Part shown: piece after piece, positions 12,201 to 23,900 of the stretch
Layout: each line of letters begins with the position of its first letter
Numbering within the stretch: the stretch's first letter is position 1
Assembly: GCA_019925095.2 (NCBI GenBank)
Contig: CM034403.1
Span: 9,367,690-9,431,689, forward strand
From: Dendrolimus kikuchii
Taxonomy: Eukaryota > Arthropoda > Insecta > Lepidoptera > Lasiocampidae
Length of the DNA: 64,000 nt
Reading direction: 5' to 3'
Made by a program: the position numbers and the translations under genes
The notes under the pieces: model-generated
The model's input: the letters and a program-made list of their open reading frames with translations, nothing else
What the model was told of the DNA's origin: nothing
Databases searched by the model: none

Positions 12201-14515
12201 TTTTGTTGATTTGCTATAGATATTATTAATTAGAGAGGGATTATAAACATATAGGTACCTATAATAGCTGTATAAAATGTTTGTTGCTCGCAGGTTACGC
12301 CAGAAGTATATTTACTAATATGAATAGTTAGGCTATTTTATGAAAAAAGTATATTATTATAGTCTATTTTTCATGTAAATAACTGTTGCAATATGCAACA
12401 CAAAAGTGCAAAACATGCAAAAAATTTAGTACACAAAAGTTTTCTGTCAACCTTTTTAAGAATCTGTACAATAAATAATACGAATAGACGTTACATTTTA
12501 AGCATTTCTTTTCATTTCACAGCGAATTGCTTGATCTAACACCAGTACGTGACACTAGGGTAAATGTGCCAATTGTGGGCACTTCATTAGAAGCCGCAAA
12601 GAGCGGGCGTCAGTCGCTGACCACGCCGCTTCCGATTCAATAATCATAAAAGATTCTTTGATGCCATTGTAGGGCTGTTAACGATTAATGATGATAACAT
12701 ATTTTTTAAGTCAGTAGGATAACACTAGCTGATACTAGATTATTTAGAAAATTTTAGATATTTTCTTTGAAATAAATAATGAACTTTTCGGATCGGCTAA
12801 GGTTCTGAGTAAAAAATGTATTACATAATTCTAAATACCTACATGCTGATAATCGTGTACCTAAATGATTATATTTAAAAGTTCGGGTGTTTATATGTTT
12901 CATCTTTACAGCTGAACTGGCGTGAAGCTATGTATGTATCTTTACAGCCTTGAAACCAATTCTAAGCCAAGCTAAACTTGTTTAAAAAAGTATAATTGTA
13001 GTACAAATTGAATTTAACAGCATCAGAACAGTTGTCTTTATTACAATTTCCTAGGAAAGGTGAATCAACGATTAAAATTATCTACTGCTGCTACAATGTT
13101 CATTATAACAAGGGCTACATTTAATTTATAATTTCACATGCCTGGTTAAAAGGGGTTATGTTCATTGTTCAATTAAAGATGGTAACATTATCAAACCACC
13201 GTTTCCCCAAAATCAATATATCTCTATAAAAATCTTCGTCAAAAAAAAAAAATAACGATCAGGGTAATCAATGATTTCTTTATGCGCTCATCCCGTGTCA
13301 AAGTGCAGTGAAAGGTTTCAAGAATAACCCCTAATTTTGGTTTAGGCGTGACCCCCGTCAACATTCTTTTTTTAAATTTACACTTTTTTCATCCAAAAAG
13401 ACGACCGTAACGGTAAATTAAAAAAAAAATACCAAAAGAGATGTCACGGTATTCACACTTGAAATTAAAAAAAAAGTTGATAGGCGAGTTTTTTAACAAT
13501 TTGACAAATAAAATACGCAAGATCTTCGTATTCGATTTGATGTTATGATAATAAAACTTTTTTATGTGATTGCCACTCGAAAAGATGGGCAATTTTCTCA
13601 CACGCCTTATAATATACCAGTAGCACTGTGATTTCGACTTTAAATTTAGAATTTGCTCATTCAATTAATTCATAACGTCTCTCTGTATCTCTGATATAAC
13701 ACACAAGAGATATGTTTATTTAAAAACATATTTATGCAGAGTGCTAATCTAAAAATGAATTTATAATGAGATTAACTGGTTTCCGATAGACATTCTTAAC
13801 GTCTACCGAATGCCAATCAAAAATTATAAATATTTTATCTATTATTACGGAGGGTGATTCAAAACATCATACAGTCGCATCGATACAACTAATTATGATT
13901 GCATTGGTTATGATATTATGAATTTAAAAAATGAAATTTCGAATCGATTATGTAACGTTAACATTTGACAAAGGGGTCGTGAATCATTTATAACTTTCTG
14001 TTGATTTTCCATTGGGAAGCGTTGGTCTGCGAATAATGATGTTTTTTCGTTTAAATATTCATTCGATTTTTAAACTTGTTCAGTTTTAAAAGTCAGTAAC
14101 ATATTTTAACGTAAGTATTATATTTTGTTACTATTCGAATAATCTCTGTTTTGGCGAATAAAAACTAAAAATCTTCTTAAATGTTGTATACACGTTAACG
14201 CTAGTTATAGTATGTGATTTATTCCTTTGTAAATAATAGTAAAACCAACCCAATGAGCTTGAATAACGAATCTGTCGTATTTATCAAAAATGTGTATTTT
14301 AATACTTTGATTATTTTTAAGTCATAATGATGGAGAAGTTTTATCTCTTAATGTGATTATTATTCGTAAATCTTGGTTGCATCCTAAACTTCCGATTAGC
14401 TCGGTCTGATTTACAATTTTTGATATTTTTGACAACTTTTAGAGCTAACAACTTTGGCATTGGGATGACACGCCTGAAAAGTTACTTCAAAATGTGTAGC
14501 AAAATAACATGATCT

Positions 14516-14750
14516 GGCTCGATTCACTCTGTGATGCCGTTCACAATCTCGCTCCGATTTTGGTCCGTTCCTAGTCCAGTCAAATATTTACAGGAAAGAA
14601 TCAAATAATTATCATTAGGTATCGTATCGCTCTAGTTTCGCACCGGTACCTGTTCGTCGAAAAGAATACACTAGTAGTGTAAATACAGCGGGATTTGATC
14701 GAAACGAGATCGAAGCGAGATTGAACCGGCATTACAGTGTGAAGCGAGCC
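14516..14750. mobile_element. 235-bp MITE with about 45-bp terminal inverted repeats
   Basis: The left end GGCTCGATTCACTCTGTGAT faces a right end that reads GGCTCGCTTCACACTGTAAT in reverse complement. The similarity continues inward through TCTCGCT-CGAT. No open frame lies between the arms. Flanks (GATCT and TAACT) do not give a clear target-site duplication, so the superfamily is unassigned. Confidence 0.75.
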
Positions 14751-15364
14751 TAACTTACACAAGAGGCAGACAATGTGTCAAATTCATAATCCGTTAGATT
14801 TAAGATGAATTAAAAATCGAACGTGCTAATTTAAATTGAACCCGTCCGAATAGTGCTGGCGCTGAGCCGTTGCATTAATGTCAAAATATCTGTCATATTT
14901 GTGACATCCTTTCATTTTCAAACACCCCCTTTGGAAAAGGATTAACTGTACGCACATCGGTCCCATTACATCTTCATTACGGTAGGCGGCTGACGTGTCC
15001 CTTCATTTGGTACAATTCTAGTAATAATAATACAAAAATATATAGTTGTTATTGTGTTTGTAGCCACCGTTGATAATATTTATACGATCCGCACATGATC
15101 TCTGCGTACAATGAATGCGCAGATGGGACGCAATGGGAACTGTCATTGCTCTGTACAGTGCTATGCAGTGCAAATGAAGATATGTGTAGTATGAAATTAA
15201 TTTTGAATCATTTTTGTTCAATTTGTTGGGCAACACGTAAAATAGGCTAATTAATAAAATCCATGAAATTTGTTTTGATTACGGTGCACACAAAATAATA
15301 AAAACAACAATTCGTTAATGCACACCGACTCGTTTAATTTCGCAAAATTTTAATAACTAAATAA

Positions 15365-15655
15365 TAATAATAACACCCCATAAACGTCCCACTGTTAGGC
15401 TCGGGCCTCCTATCATAAGGAAACAGACTATTGCCTGTACCCGCCACGCTTGTCTTGGCAGGTTTGACATATCACTTATCGTGACGTGCAGGTTTCATCA
15501 CGATATTGGTTTTCACCGTGACCACGTGGTAATTGTAAAAATATGTACATTAGGTTAGATAACTGCCTAAGTGGTGCATGCTTTCCGGCCCGGATATAAC
15601 CCGCGCACTTTGGGTTTGGGATACGTGCTCTAACTATTACGCTACCACGGACTCA
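15365..15655 (-). mobile_element. tRNA-headed SINE with ATT-type tail
   Basis: Read on the minus strand, it begins with a tRNA-like head: GTGGTAGCGTAATAGTTAGA as box A, and CGCGGGTTATATCCGGG as a degenerate box B. It continues with ACCAATATCGTGATGAAACC and ends in (TTA)n at about 15366-15376. Head, body and short tandem tail are the standard layout of insect SINEs transcribed by RNA polymerase III. A diverged relative is at 41398-41630. Confidence 0.75.
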
Positions 15656-16389
15656 AAATATTAATTATCACAGATAAAATAAAATTTAATACTAGTTAGT
15701 GCGAAAATTGTTCTCTTTAGTTTTAGTCTTTTATACATACAATGTAATGTATGGTGGTAGATTTTTCTAATCTTAACCATTTTCAGTGTAAGAAACCTAA
15801 ATATATATTTTTTATTGTTGAGATAATTAAATTGATGAGGTACAGTACTTAATTAATATTTATTGTAAATAGTATAGACTACTCCCGCATTAAACACAGC
15901 TATACAGGCTTATTATAAATTCTGCTAGTCATTTTACAGAAAATGGTAATCCATTTTCACTACTTTCAGGTTAATAAATAAATCGGTGCAATAATTTAAT
16001 TTTGTCCATATGTGTACGATATCACAATCCACGCATCAATTGAAATTAGACAGTAGTTGTCAATTCAACACCTGGAGTTGTCATGTGTCAAAAGATTCTA
16101 AAAAAATATTATGCATATAAATACTTTTCAATTAAAGAGTGCAAGTTAAATTGCATCAATGGCCGGTTTCTATATCTTTCTTTTAATTCATTGCCTTCAT
16201 ATGCGTTGAATTTTGACATTACTTGTACAGAGCTTATGTCATATTTTAACAGATAGTTAGTCGGTAAGATGTAACAACCGGCCATATTAACTTTTCAAAA
16301 ACAATTCCGGGCTCTTAAAGTAACGTATACATTACATAAATTTACATAATCTCGTGGTAGCCCGAGCCGAGTTATTATATAAGCTGTAT

Positions 16390-17420
16390 GAATGAATGGA
16401 TAACTTTATTGCACATACAAACCCGGTATCTATGGGTATGCAGACGATAGCACCGTTGTAGAGAGATACACATCCGCCGCGCGAGCTGACAGAGTCGAAA
16501 TCCATACACTTAGGGAGGCAATGGTAGAGCAATTGAATGTAACATTAAAGGTAGTATCCGACTGGGGAAAAGCCAACTTAGTTACGTTCAATGCCTCTAA
16601 GACCCAGGCGTGTCTTTTTACTGCGAAAAGGTGTTCTTTCAACTAACTCTTACTTTCCGAGGAGTGTCCGTTCCGATAACCGATGAACTTCAGCTTCTTG
16701 GCGTTTCCTTGACATTGACTCACAACTTTGGCTCATACATCGAGTGTATAGCACAAACTGCGGCAAATAAGCTGGGCATACTCTCGAAGGTGAGACGGTA
16801 CTTCACATCTGAACTGCTGCTAGTGTTGTACAAAACACAAGTACGAGCATGTATGGAGTACTGCCTCTCACCTTTGGGATGGCTCAGCTAAATATCAACT
16901 TCAAGCACTAGAGTCTATCGAGCGGAGAGCCAGGAGGCTGGTTGGCAACGACCAGCTTTTCGATGACAAAACGCAAAGTCTCGAACCTCGACGCAGGGTT
17001 GCTAGCTTATCGGTTTTCTATCGGATTCACTTTGGAGAGTGTGCAGCTGAGTTCTTCGATCTGATCCCGCCATCTCCCTTCCATCATCAGACAACCAGAT
17101 GAACCGGCCGCGGCATGCGGCATCGATATATGGTGGATATTCCACCTATTACAACGAAGCGCTTTGCATCTAGCATTATCGTACGCATCGTAAAGGAGTG
17201 GAACTCATTGCCGGAGTCTGTCTTTCCGGATACATATAACCTGGGTGTCTTCAAGTCTCGTGTGAATAGGAGCCTTCTAGGCAAGCGTGCTCCATCCTAG
17301 ACCATATCTTCGCTCCACATATGGCAAGATTGTGGTCAAACGCGAACCTATACTACAAATAAAAAACATTAAAGTACAATAGGCGGTTTTGTCGTCAAAG
17401 GCGATCTCCTCCAGACAACC
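16390..17420. repeat. Repeat tail split by or fused to the LINE fragment
   Basis: GATAACTTTATTGCACATAC before the LINE fragment, and AAGTACAATAGGCGG with GGCGATCTCCTCCAGACAAC after it, both resemble the sequence at 63880-64000 (AAGTCTTTATTGTACAC and GCGATCTCTTCCAGGCAACC). The LINE piece therefore appears to be nested in, or to carry, this tail family. Which of the two cannot be decided here. Confidence 0.45.
16424..17344 (+). pseudogene. Non-LTR retrotransposon reverse transcriptase fragment, 5'-truncated and broken
   Basis: The plus strand encodes the C-terminal half of a LINE reverse transcriptase. At 16428 the catalytic block YGYADDST is read, followed by SDWGKANLVTFNASKTQ. Later blocks are AAANKLGILSK, KTQVRACMEYC and ERRARRLVG. 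The last part ends [20 protein letters not shown] and stops at 17300. The frame is broken three times: a one-base loss near 16638, a one-base gain near 16866, and an in-frame TGA at 17100-17102. A short 3' UTR follows. The pattern resembles CR1/L2/jockey-lineage elements, but the clade is not settled. The copy is dead. Confidence 0.85.
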
Positions 17421-18901
17421 CTATACAAATATTGTCGCCACCGACTACAATATTTACTGACTTCATCATTATTAAATGGAAGATTACGATATTCATTTAT
17501 TTGCATTCGTCATAATTATATTATTATATGTATGTATTTATTACAAAAGTATCTATCTGTCATTTCGTTTGCGCGAGTCTGTGAATTTATATATATTTTT
17601 GAACATCGCAAGATATCGAAATTGAACATATACATACCTACATCGAAGATAAAGTTTTATTAATTTTTGTCGAAATACATGGAGTCATTTCGGAGTATTC
17701 TAGACAAATTCTCACACTGGTTGATAAAAAACATTGTAAAAGTAGTTATTTATGATTAAGCGTCATGAATAGCAGATTTTGTTTAAATATTGGCAATTAG
17801 TTAGTAATCAGAGATGGAGATAGGTGTTTTCATTTTGTTTACTAGTATATAAATGTATTTATTATATAAATATAAGATATAAATAGGTACATTTAAATTA
17901 TTTGAATGCAATTACTCAACAGTCAATTATTTATTTTACATAAATATGAAGCAATATTACAATAGTACAAGTTCATAAGGACCCTAATAGGGTATTGCAA
18001 TTGACATTGTGAGGAGCGGATCGATTTCTTCCACAAACTATTATAAGTGATCTATGAAAAAAATCGTTCAAAGTATAATAAATAGTATGTATGAATTTAG
18101 TGTTTTCGTCTTTAGTATCTTTTAAGTTAATTCTTTTAATTACGTTAGGACTTATTTACTTTTTTATTAATTGGCAATACTATCTCGTAGATAGCAAAAA
18201 AATATCAATAAATACATCAAATAAGAGAGGGTCTTTATACCACGCACCCCAAGTGGCGTGTATCTAAACATTGCTGTTATTATTAACAGCAGCCACTTAT
18301 CAGTTAATCTTACACCGTTGCACAATAGAGGCTAATCCCCATCTGTGTTAGAAATTTATCTTATCGTCATTGTCGCCTCGGTTCGGCCTCCCCTCGTCCT
18401 TATTCCTTTCGAGTTGTATGCAGTGTTTGCAGTTGCAATGAATACGAGTATGCTAGAGATCAGTCTTTATTGATGTACTAGATGAAAAGTAGCAAACCAT
18501 ATTGACGATACAGTTTTACACAACCTACAGTTCCGACCGGCAGTTTTCGTTTGCGTAGAAAAGTGCAGACCGGTTTCAGACATAAATAATCTATATTGAA
18601 CTCTATCTGTAAGCGGCAATGGCCGAATTTTGCTTGCAATCTTAGCTCTATTCCGCTTACACGTTTCGAAGATTGTTGCGCGTAATAGCAAATAAAATAT
18701 TTTCAATTTTCAAATAGTTGCTAATTTATTGGTAGATAATCTATAAATTATTATTAGTTCAAACATAGTAACAATTGTGTTTTTAACTCAATTCAAATTG
18801 GTATAGGTATATAATAAGAACAATAATTTACTTAACGGAGGAGGAACCACCGTAATGTTTATAAAAAGTGTGACGTCACAATTGTTGGTTTCTTGGTGAC
18901 G

Positions 18902-19106
18902 ACTCTTCCCGACCATCTATATTAGATTAGTAAACATGCGCCTGCGGGCGACTAGCTGAGTAAGCTTTCTCCAGCGGAAGGCCCACAGACGCATGTCAGC
19001 ATTTACTAACTTAAATTTTTGTCTTTTAGATTTTAGATCATTAAACGAGAGACCTGCATTTCGGTCGTACATATATTTTGTATTTTTTAAAAACCCTTTT
19101 GGCCCG
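18902..19106 (+). repeat. 5' LTR (205-bp block identical to the 3' copy)
   Basis: Starts ACTCTTCCCGACCATC and ends AACCCTTTTGGCCCG. By eye it matches 26313-26517 at every base. It holds an ATTAAA polyadenylation-type signal at 19040-19045 and a TCAGCATT initiator-like motif near 18997. The primer binding site begins 14 bp after this block, so the true LTR end may be at about 19120. See the finding on LTR ends. Confidence 0.9.
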
Positions 19107-19120
19107 AGCCAAGACTTGAC

Positions 19121-19138
19121 TGGCGCAGCCGGTAGGAT
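19121..19138 (+). promoter_or_regulatory. Primer binding site, tRNA-Ser type
   Basis: TGGCGCAGCCGGTAGGAT is complementary to the CCA-tailed 3' end of an insect tRNA-Ser (acceptor stem ending CTGCG plus CCA, and T-arm ATCCTACCGG). tRNA-Ser primers are known from several insect errantiviruses. It would prime minus-strand DNA synthesis. Confidence 0.85.
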
Positions 19139-19273
19139 CGTTCGTGAAGGCTGCCCGTCTTTCGTACATCGTTAGGGCGTCGGAATCCGCCCAAGTACGT
19201 GAGTGCGGTGTGAAAAAGCTTCGAGCGATCCACGAACCAAATAAATAAGTCCTTCTTGAACGGGCCACCAAGG

Positions 19274-19299
19274 ATGGGAGTCGCGGGCGGTTGGTGAGT
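19274..19299 (+). promoter_or_regulatory. Leader AUG and candidate splice donor for env mRNA
   Basis: An ATG at 19274 in good initiation context (AAGGATGG) is followed 17 bases later by TG|GTGAGT, with the donor GT at 19294-19295. Read unspliced, the AUG gives only seven codons before TGA. Gypsy-class env is made from a spliced RNA whose 5' exon comes from the leader. This donor pairs in frame with an acceptor at 24602-24603. The splice is a prediction. Confidence 0.5.
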
Positions 19300-19579
19300 A
19301 AAACCTTTTTGCCTTCCTTACCATTTTATTTCCTATCTTTTGAGGGTTAAAATATTTTGTTATTCTTGGGATCAGACATATCTCATTATAACGTTTCTGG
19401 TTAAAATCTATATAGGTGTATAGGTTAAACTTTGGCCAAGCACTAAAATTTAAAAGTGTAGTAACTTTATTAACTAATTATTAGTGGCAAATAAATAAAC
19501 TTATTTTCTAAAATAATTTAATTATATTTAGTTTTCTTTTATTTTTCGTCGCCTCTATACAGTTCATAAGTTTGTTAAA

Positions 19580-20899
19580 ATGGAGCCACGTGACACTCCA
19601 TTACCCAGTCCAACAATAACACCCATACCAAATGAGATGCTACGTCTTATTCCCCAATTTGGAGGGGACACACGCCAATTAAACCTTTTCTTAAGAAAAT
19701 GCGAATATATTATAAGTCGCTATAGAGGCCACGAAGAACAAGATATTTATGTATTGCACGCCATTACAAGTCGGCTTGTAGACAATGCAGCAGCGTTGCT
19801 TTCAGAACGCGATGATATTGTCACTTGGCATAATCTGAAAGAATTATTAGAACAACACTTTGGCGATCCGCGTAGCGAAGAATGCATAAAAATTGAATTG
19901 GAATCTTGTAAAATTAAATCGGGGGAAAGTTATTTAGATTTTTGTAATAGAGTGCAAAACATACGGTCATTGTTAATTTCAAAGGTAAACCTAAGATTTG
20001 ATACCGACATAAAAAGGGCTAAAATAGCTATCTACAACAATACGGCCTTAAACGTCTTTATGTATAATCTGCCCGAAGATTTAGTGCGCATAGTTAGGCT
20101 TAAAGAACCCTCGACTTTAGAATACGCCCTTAGCATCGTAATGGAAGAAGTCAACTTCCAGGAGCAGTATGCTCGGCGAAACCGTAATCATAGTAACAAT
20201 AAACCAGCGGCCCCGCAAGGTCCCAGCTTTAAATTCAACAATAATCTTCAGCCATTTAACCAACAAGTTGGGTTCCGACCCTTACTTCCACAGAAGTTTA
20301 ACTTTGGCATTCCATCAAATGTCCAAAATTTCAAGCCCATTTTACCAATGCAGCAACAGACATTCGGTTACAGACCACAATTGACATATCGTAACCCTCC
20401 ATTTAATTTTGGTAACCAGCCCCCTCAATTCGGGTATCGCCCACCACAATTTGGATACCGTCCTCAATTAGGTTTTAACCCACAATTTGGGTACAAACCA
20501 CCGCAAATAGGCTACAAGCAACCTCAGCCTCCCATTATGACTCCACAACAATTTGGTAATAGTAACCTACAAAAACCTAATAATTCTACTGACGTCTCTA
20601 TGAGGACAGCACCCTTAAGGCCACAAAATCAAGGTTTCAGGTTAAACGAATTGACGCTCGGCAACGAAAACACACAACTTTCTGACGACTTTAATTATGA
20701 CTATAATTATAACTATGACTATAACTATGACCAGAACTATGCACATAATTATAATGATATCAACCCATACTCTTATTATGACGTCCAATGTACGGAAGCT
20801 TACGAAGACCATGTTCACAATTCAGATAATAATGACATCCCTGTTATCAAGGACGAAAATTTTCATATACCAGCCTCCCTCGAAGACGAGAAATCTTAG
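19580..20899 (+). CDS. gag: Gag polyprotein of the errantivirus-type element
   Basis: 439 codons, encoding the structural protein that packages the element's RNA. The first 200 residues read like a retrotransposon capsid: LIPQFGGDTRQLNLFLRKCE near residue 23, then a helical stretch with WHNLKELLEQHFGDPRS near residue 82 and SYLDFCNRVQNIRSLL near 118. Residues 258-315 contain repeated FGYRPPQ/FGYKPPQ units. Residues about 371-404 are an almost pure Tyr/Asn/Asp stretch. I see no CCHC zinc knuckle, which fits errantiviral Gags and sets it apart from most Ty3/gypsy Gags. The start is the first ATG of the long frame, 470 bp after the LTR. It ends at TAG 20897-20899, overlapping the pol frame. Confidence 0.9.
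   Translation: MEPRDTPLPSPTITPIPNEMLRLIPQFGGDTRQLNLFLRKCEYIISRYRGHEEQDIYVLHAITSRLVDNAAALLSERDDIVTWHNLKELLEQHFGDPRSEECIKIELESCKIKSGESYLDFCNRVQNIRSLLISKVNLRFDTDIKRAKIAIYNNTALNVFMYNLPEDLVRIVRLKEPSTLEYALSIVMEEVNFQEQYARRNRNHSNNKPAAPQGPSFKFNNNLQPFNQQVGFRPLLPQKFNFGIPSNVQNFKPILPMQQQTFGYRPQLTYRNPPFNFGNQPPQFGYRPPQFGYRPQLGFNPQFGYKPPQIGYKQPQPPIMTPQQFGNSNLQKPNNSTDVSMRTAPLRPQNQGFRLNELTLGNENTQLSDDFNYDYNYNYDYNYDQNYAHNYNDINPYSYYDVQCTEAYEDHVHNSDNNDIPVIKDENFHIPASLEDEKS
20857..20863 (+). promoter_or_regulatory. -1 ribosomal frameshift heptamer A AAT TTT (gag to pol)
   Basis: In the gag frame the codons are GAA AAT TTT CAT. The heptamer A|AAT|TTT fits X XXY YYZ exactly, and slipping by -1 enters the pol frame. 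The pol frame is open from 20836 (after a TGA at 20833) and gag stops at 20899, so the site lies inside the only 64-nt overlap. A small stem, CTCG-AAGA-CGAG, lies about 15 nt downstream, within 20879-20890. It is short, so any larger pseudoknot would have to be found by folding. Confidence 0.75.
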
Positions 20900-20964
20900 A
20901 ATTAAACTGTGATCCTAATCTCAAACTACCTTACATTTATATTCCAGAAATAGATGCAAAATTT

Positions 20965-23900
20965 ATGATAGATACGGGAAGCACGAGGTCTTTTATTAGC
21001 CCTCGTAAGGCTTATGAATTTTATTTTCAATATATAATAAAAGAACCATTTCAAGTTGTCAGTACACATGCATCTAGCCAACATAATGAAGTTATTGAAA
21101 TCCCCTTAATGCCTATTTTTAAACGTATCGATAACCACAAATTTTATATTTATGATGTCGACGAGCGATATGAAGGCTTGATCGGCAATGATCTCCTTAA
21201 ACAATTAAACGCTATCATTGACCTCAAAAACGAAGTCCTTAAAACAAGTACTACAAGTATACCAATTATTAACAATTTGAATTACATAGTTGAAATACCA
21301 CCGCGTTGTGAAAAGCGTATTAAAATCCCAACTAATCAATATTCAGGCGTAGCTATTCTAGATTATAAAGAGTTTACACCCGGTTTACGAATGCCTAGTG
21401 CATTAGTAAATTGTGTCAATGGCTATGCATTAACAGTAATTCAGAATAATTTGGAAAAACAACTTACTTTAGCAATTACAAGGCCTTTTACTGTGACTGA
21501 ATTTATCCATTCTGACTGTAATTTAAATAATATTCAACTTGATAATAATACAGAAATAGACGATTTATTGAAACAAAACCTAAAAAGGTTAAGACTCGAA
21601 CATACTAATAGTGAAGAAAAAGAAAAGATATTAAAGCTGTGTTTTGAATACAGAGACATATTCTACTGTGACCAAATCCCCTTGAGCTTCACTAATCAAG
21701 TTAAACACAAAATTCGTACTAAAAATGAAGAACCTATATTTATTAGACCATACAGACAAGCTCCTGCGCAAGCAGAGGAAATTAATAAACAAGTAGAAAA
21801 ATTATTAAAGGATAACGTAGTCCAGGAATCTCACTCTCCCTGGAACGCACCCGTGCATCTTGTACCGAAGAAGAGCGATGCCTCAGGCGAAGTGAAATGG
21901 CGAATGGTAGTAGATTTTAGACGACTTAATGACATAACTGTTGACGATCGATATCCTTTACCCAACATTACCGACTTATTTGACAAACTAGGTAAAAGTT
22001 CTTATTTTACTACGCTTGACCTAGCAAGTGGATTTCATCAGATCGAAGTAGAAGAGAAAGATAGAGAGAAAACTGCCTTCAGCACACAAAATGGCCACTT
22101 TGAATTTTTGCGTATGCCTTTTGGGCTTAAAACCGCTCCCGCGACCTTTCAACGAGCTATGGATAGCGTCTTAAGAGGTTTACAAGGAATACACTGTATG
22201 GTGTATCTAGATGACGTAATTATATTTTCAACCAGCTTAGATGAACATGTACAAAAATTAAGGCTTATCTTCGACAGATTGAGACAAACTAATTTTAAAA
22301 TACAACTAGATAAATCAGAATTTTTGAGAAAAGAAGTTTTATATTTAGGCCATACAATAACGAGTGACGGACTGAAACCAAATGATGACAAAATTAAAGC
22401 TGTTTTAGAATTCCCCTTGCCGACTACTATAACAGAAATTAAGAGCTTCCTAGGGCTTGTTGGATATTATAGAAAGTTTATAAAAGATTTTGCCCAAATT
22501 ACTAAACCTTTAACCAATTGTCTAAAAAAACGTAATAAAATAATTGCCGACCAAAATTATATAGATGCGTTCAATAGATGTAAAGAACTTCTAACTAATG
22601 CCCCATTATTACAATATCCTGACTTCGATAGGCCATTCGTCCTCACCACCGATGCATCTGAAGTCGCTATCGGAGCAGTGTTATCCCAGGGCCCAATCGG
22701 CAGTGATAAACCTGTAGCATATGCCAGCCGCACACTAAGTGATACGGAATCTCGTTATAGTACCATCGAACGCGAATGTTTAGCAATGGTTTGGGCAATG
22801 AAACATTTTCGCCCATATCTTTATGGTCGGAAATTCTTTATTTACACAGACCATATGCCTTTAACTTGGCTCAATTCCCATAAAGATGCGAGTAGCAGAC
22901 TTACCCGCTGGCGACTGCGAATGCTAGATTACGACTATGACATTATATATAAGAAAGGGAAACAAAATACAAACGCAGACGCCCTATCCAGAATAAAAGT
23001 AAATGCTCTCTCCGATTCTGAAGAAGCAGATTCTATGAAGGTTAATGTAGATAAGGAACAGAAACTTCAGGAACATCTAAAAGAAGTGGTCGAAAACATA
23101 AAACGACTAGCAACTGAATCGAAACCCGACCGTGACGATTCTTCAACCATAACAATATCAGACACCAGCGCCACGATATCAATTTCTGACTCCGAAAAAG
23201 TCTCTGAATATCCAATTAGAGAACCTTCAGAAACCAGCCAGTCCGACACCGTACACTCCGCCATAAATATAGAGTCTACAGGAATCCCGATATTACGAGA
23301 GGCTGTTGATACAAAGCCCAATCAAATCTTAATATACACCTGGCACAAAAATGACATACAAGTTCGAGATATATCCCCTAAGAAACAGAAAGTGTTAGAA
23401 GTGTTTATGCCTATCAACAACCCTGAACTAGTAACAAAATTTATTAAAGAATATGTAAGACCAAAAATTAAATATTTTATATATTTTGAAGACCCAGAAC
23501 ATCGGAAACAATTTAATCACATTATAATAAATTTGTTCAAAAAGGATATGGTACAAATATTCGAATGCACGGAACGGGTAATATATGTAGAAGACGAGGG
23601 CGAACAAAAGGCAATAGTTTTAAAACACCATAAAGGGATTTCATGTCATAGAGGTATTAAAGAGACAATGTCTAGTATACGTAGATCTTATTTTTGGAAT
23701 AATATGTTAGAAACCATATCAGCAGTTATCAACGCCTGCGAAGTCTGTCAAAAAATGAAATATGACCGAAAACCAATTAATCCTGTTTTACAACTAACAC
23801 ATACGCAAGATGCTCCATTCCAGGAATTGTTTATAGATCTTTTTCAAATTGAAGGACAATATTTTTTAACCATTATAGACGCATTCAGTAAATTAGGTCA

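Larger units (their letters stand above)
9267..18901. other. First long intron of the PRDM gene, left part
   Basis: Starts with the GTAAGT donor and is AT-rich throughout. Apart from the MITE, SINE and LINE pieces listed separately, nothing convincing was found. The minus-strand frame 10862-11284 (140 codons) and the plus-strand frame 11642-11884 show no recognisable domain. A (TA)n run is at about 12057-12072. A short stretch at 12914-12942 (GAACTGGCGTGAAGCTATGT) matches the 3' end of the RTE-type LINE at 45455 and is a tiny tail remnant. Confidence 0.6.
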
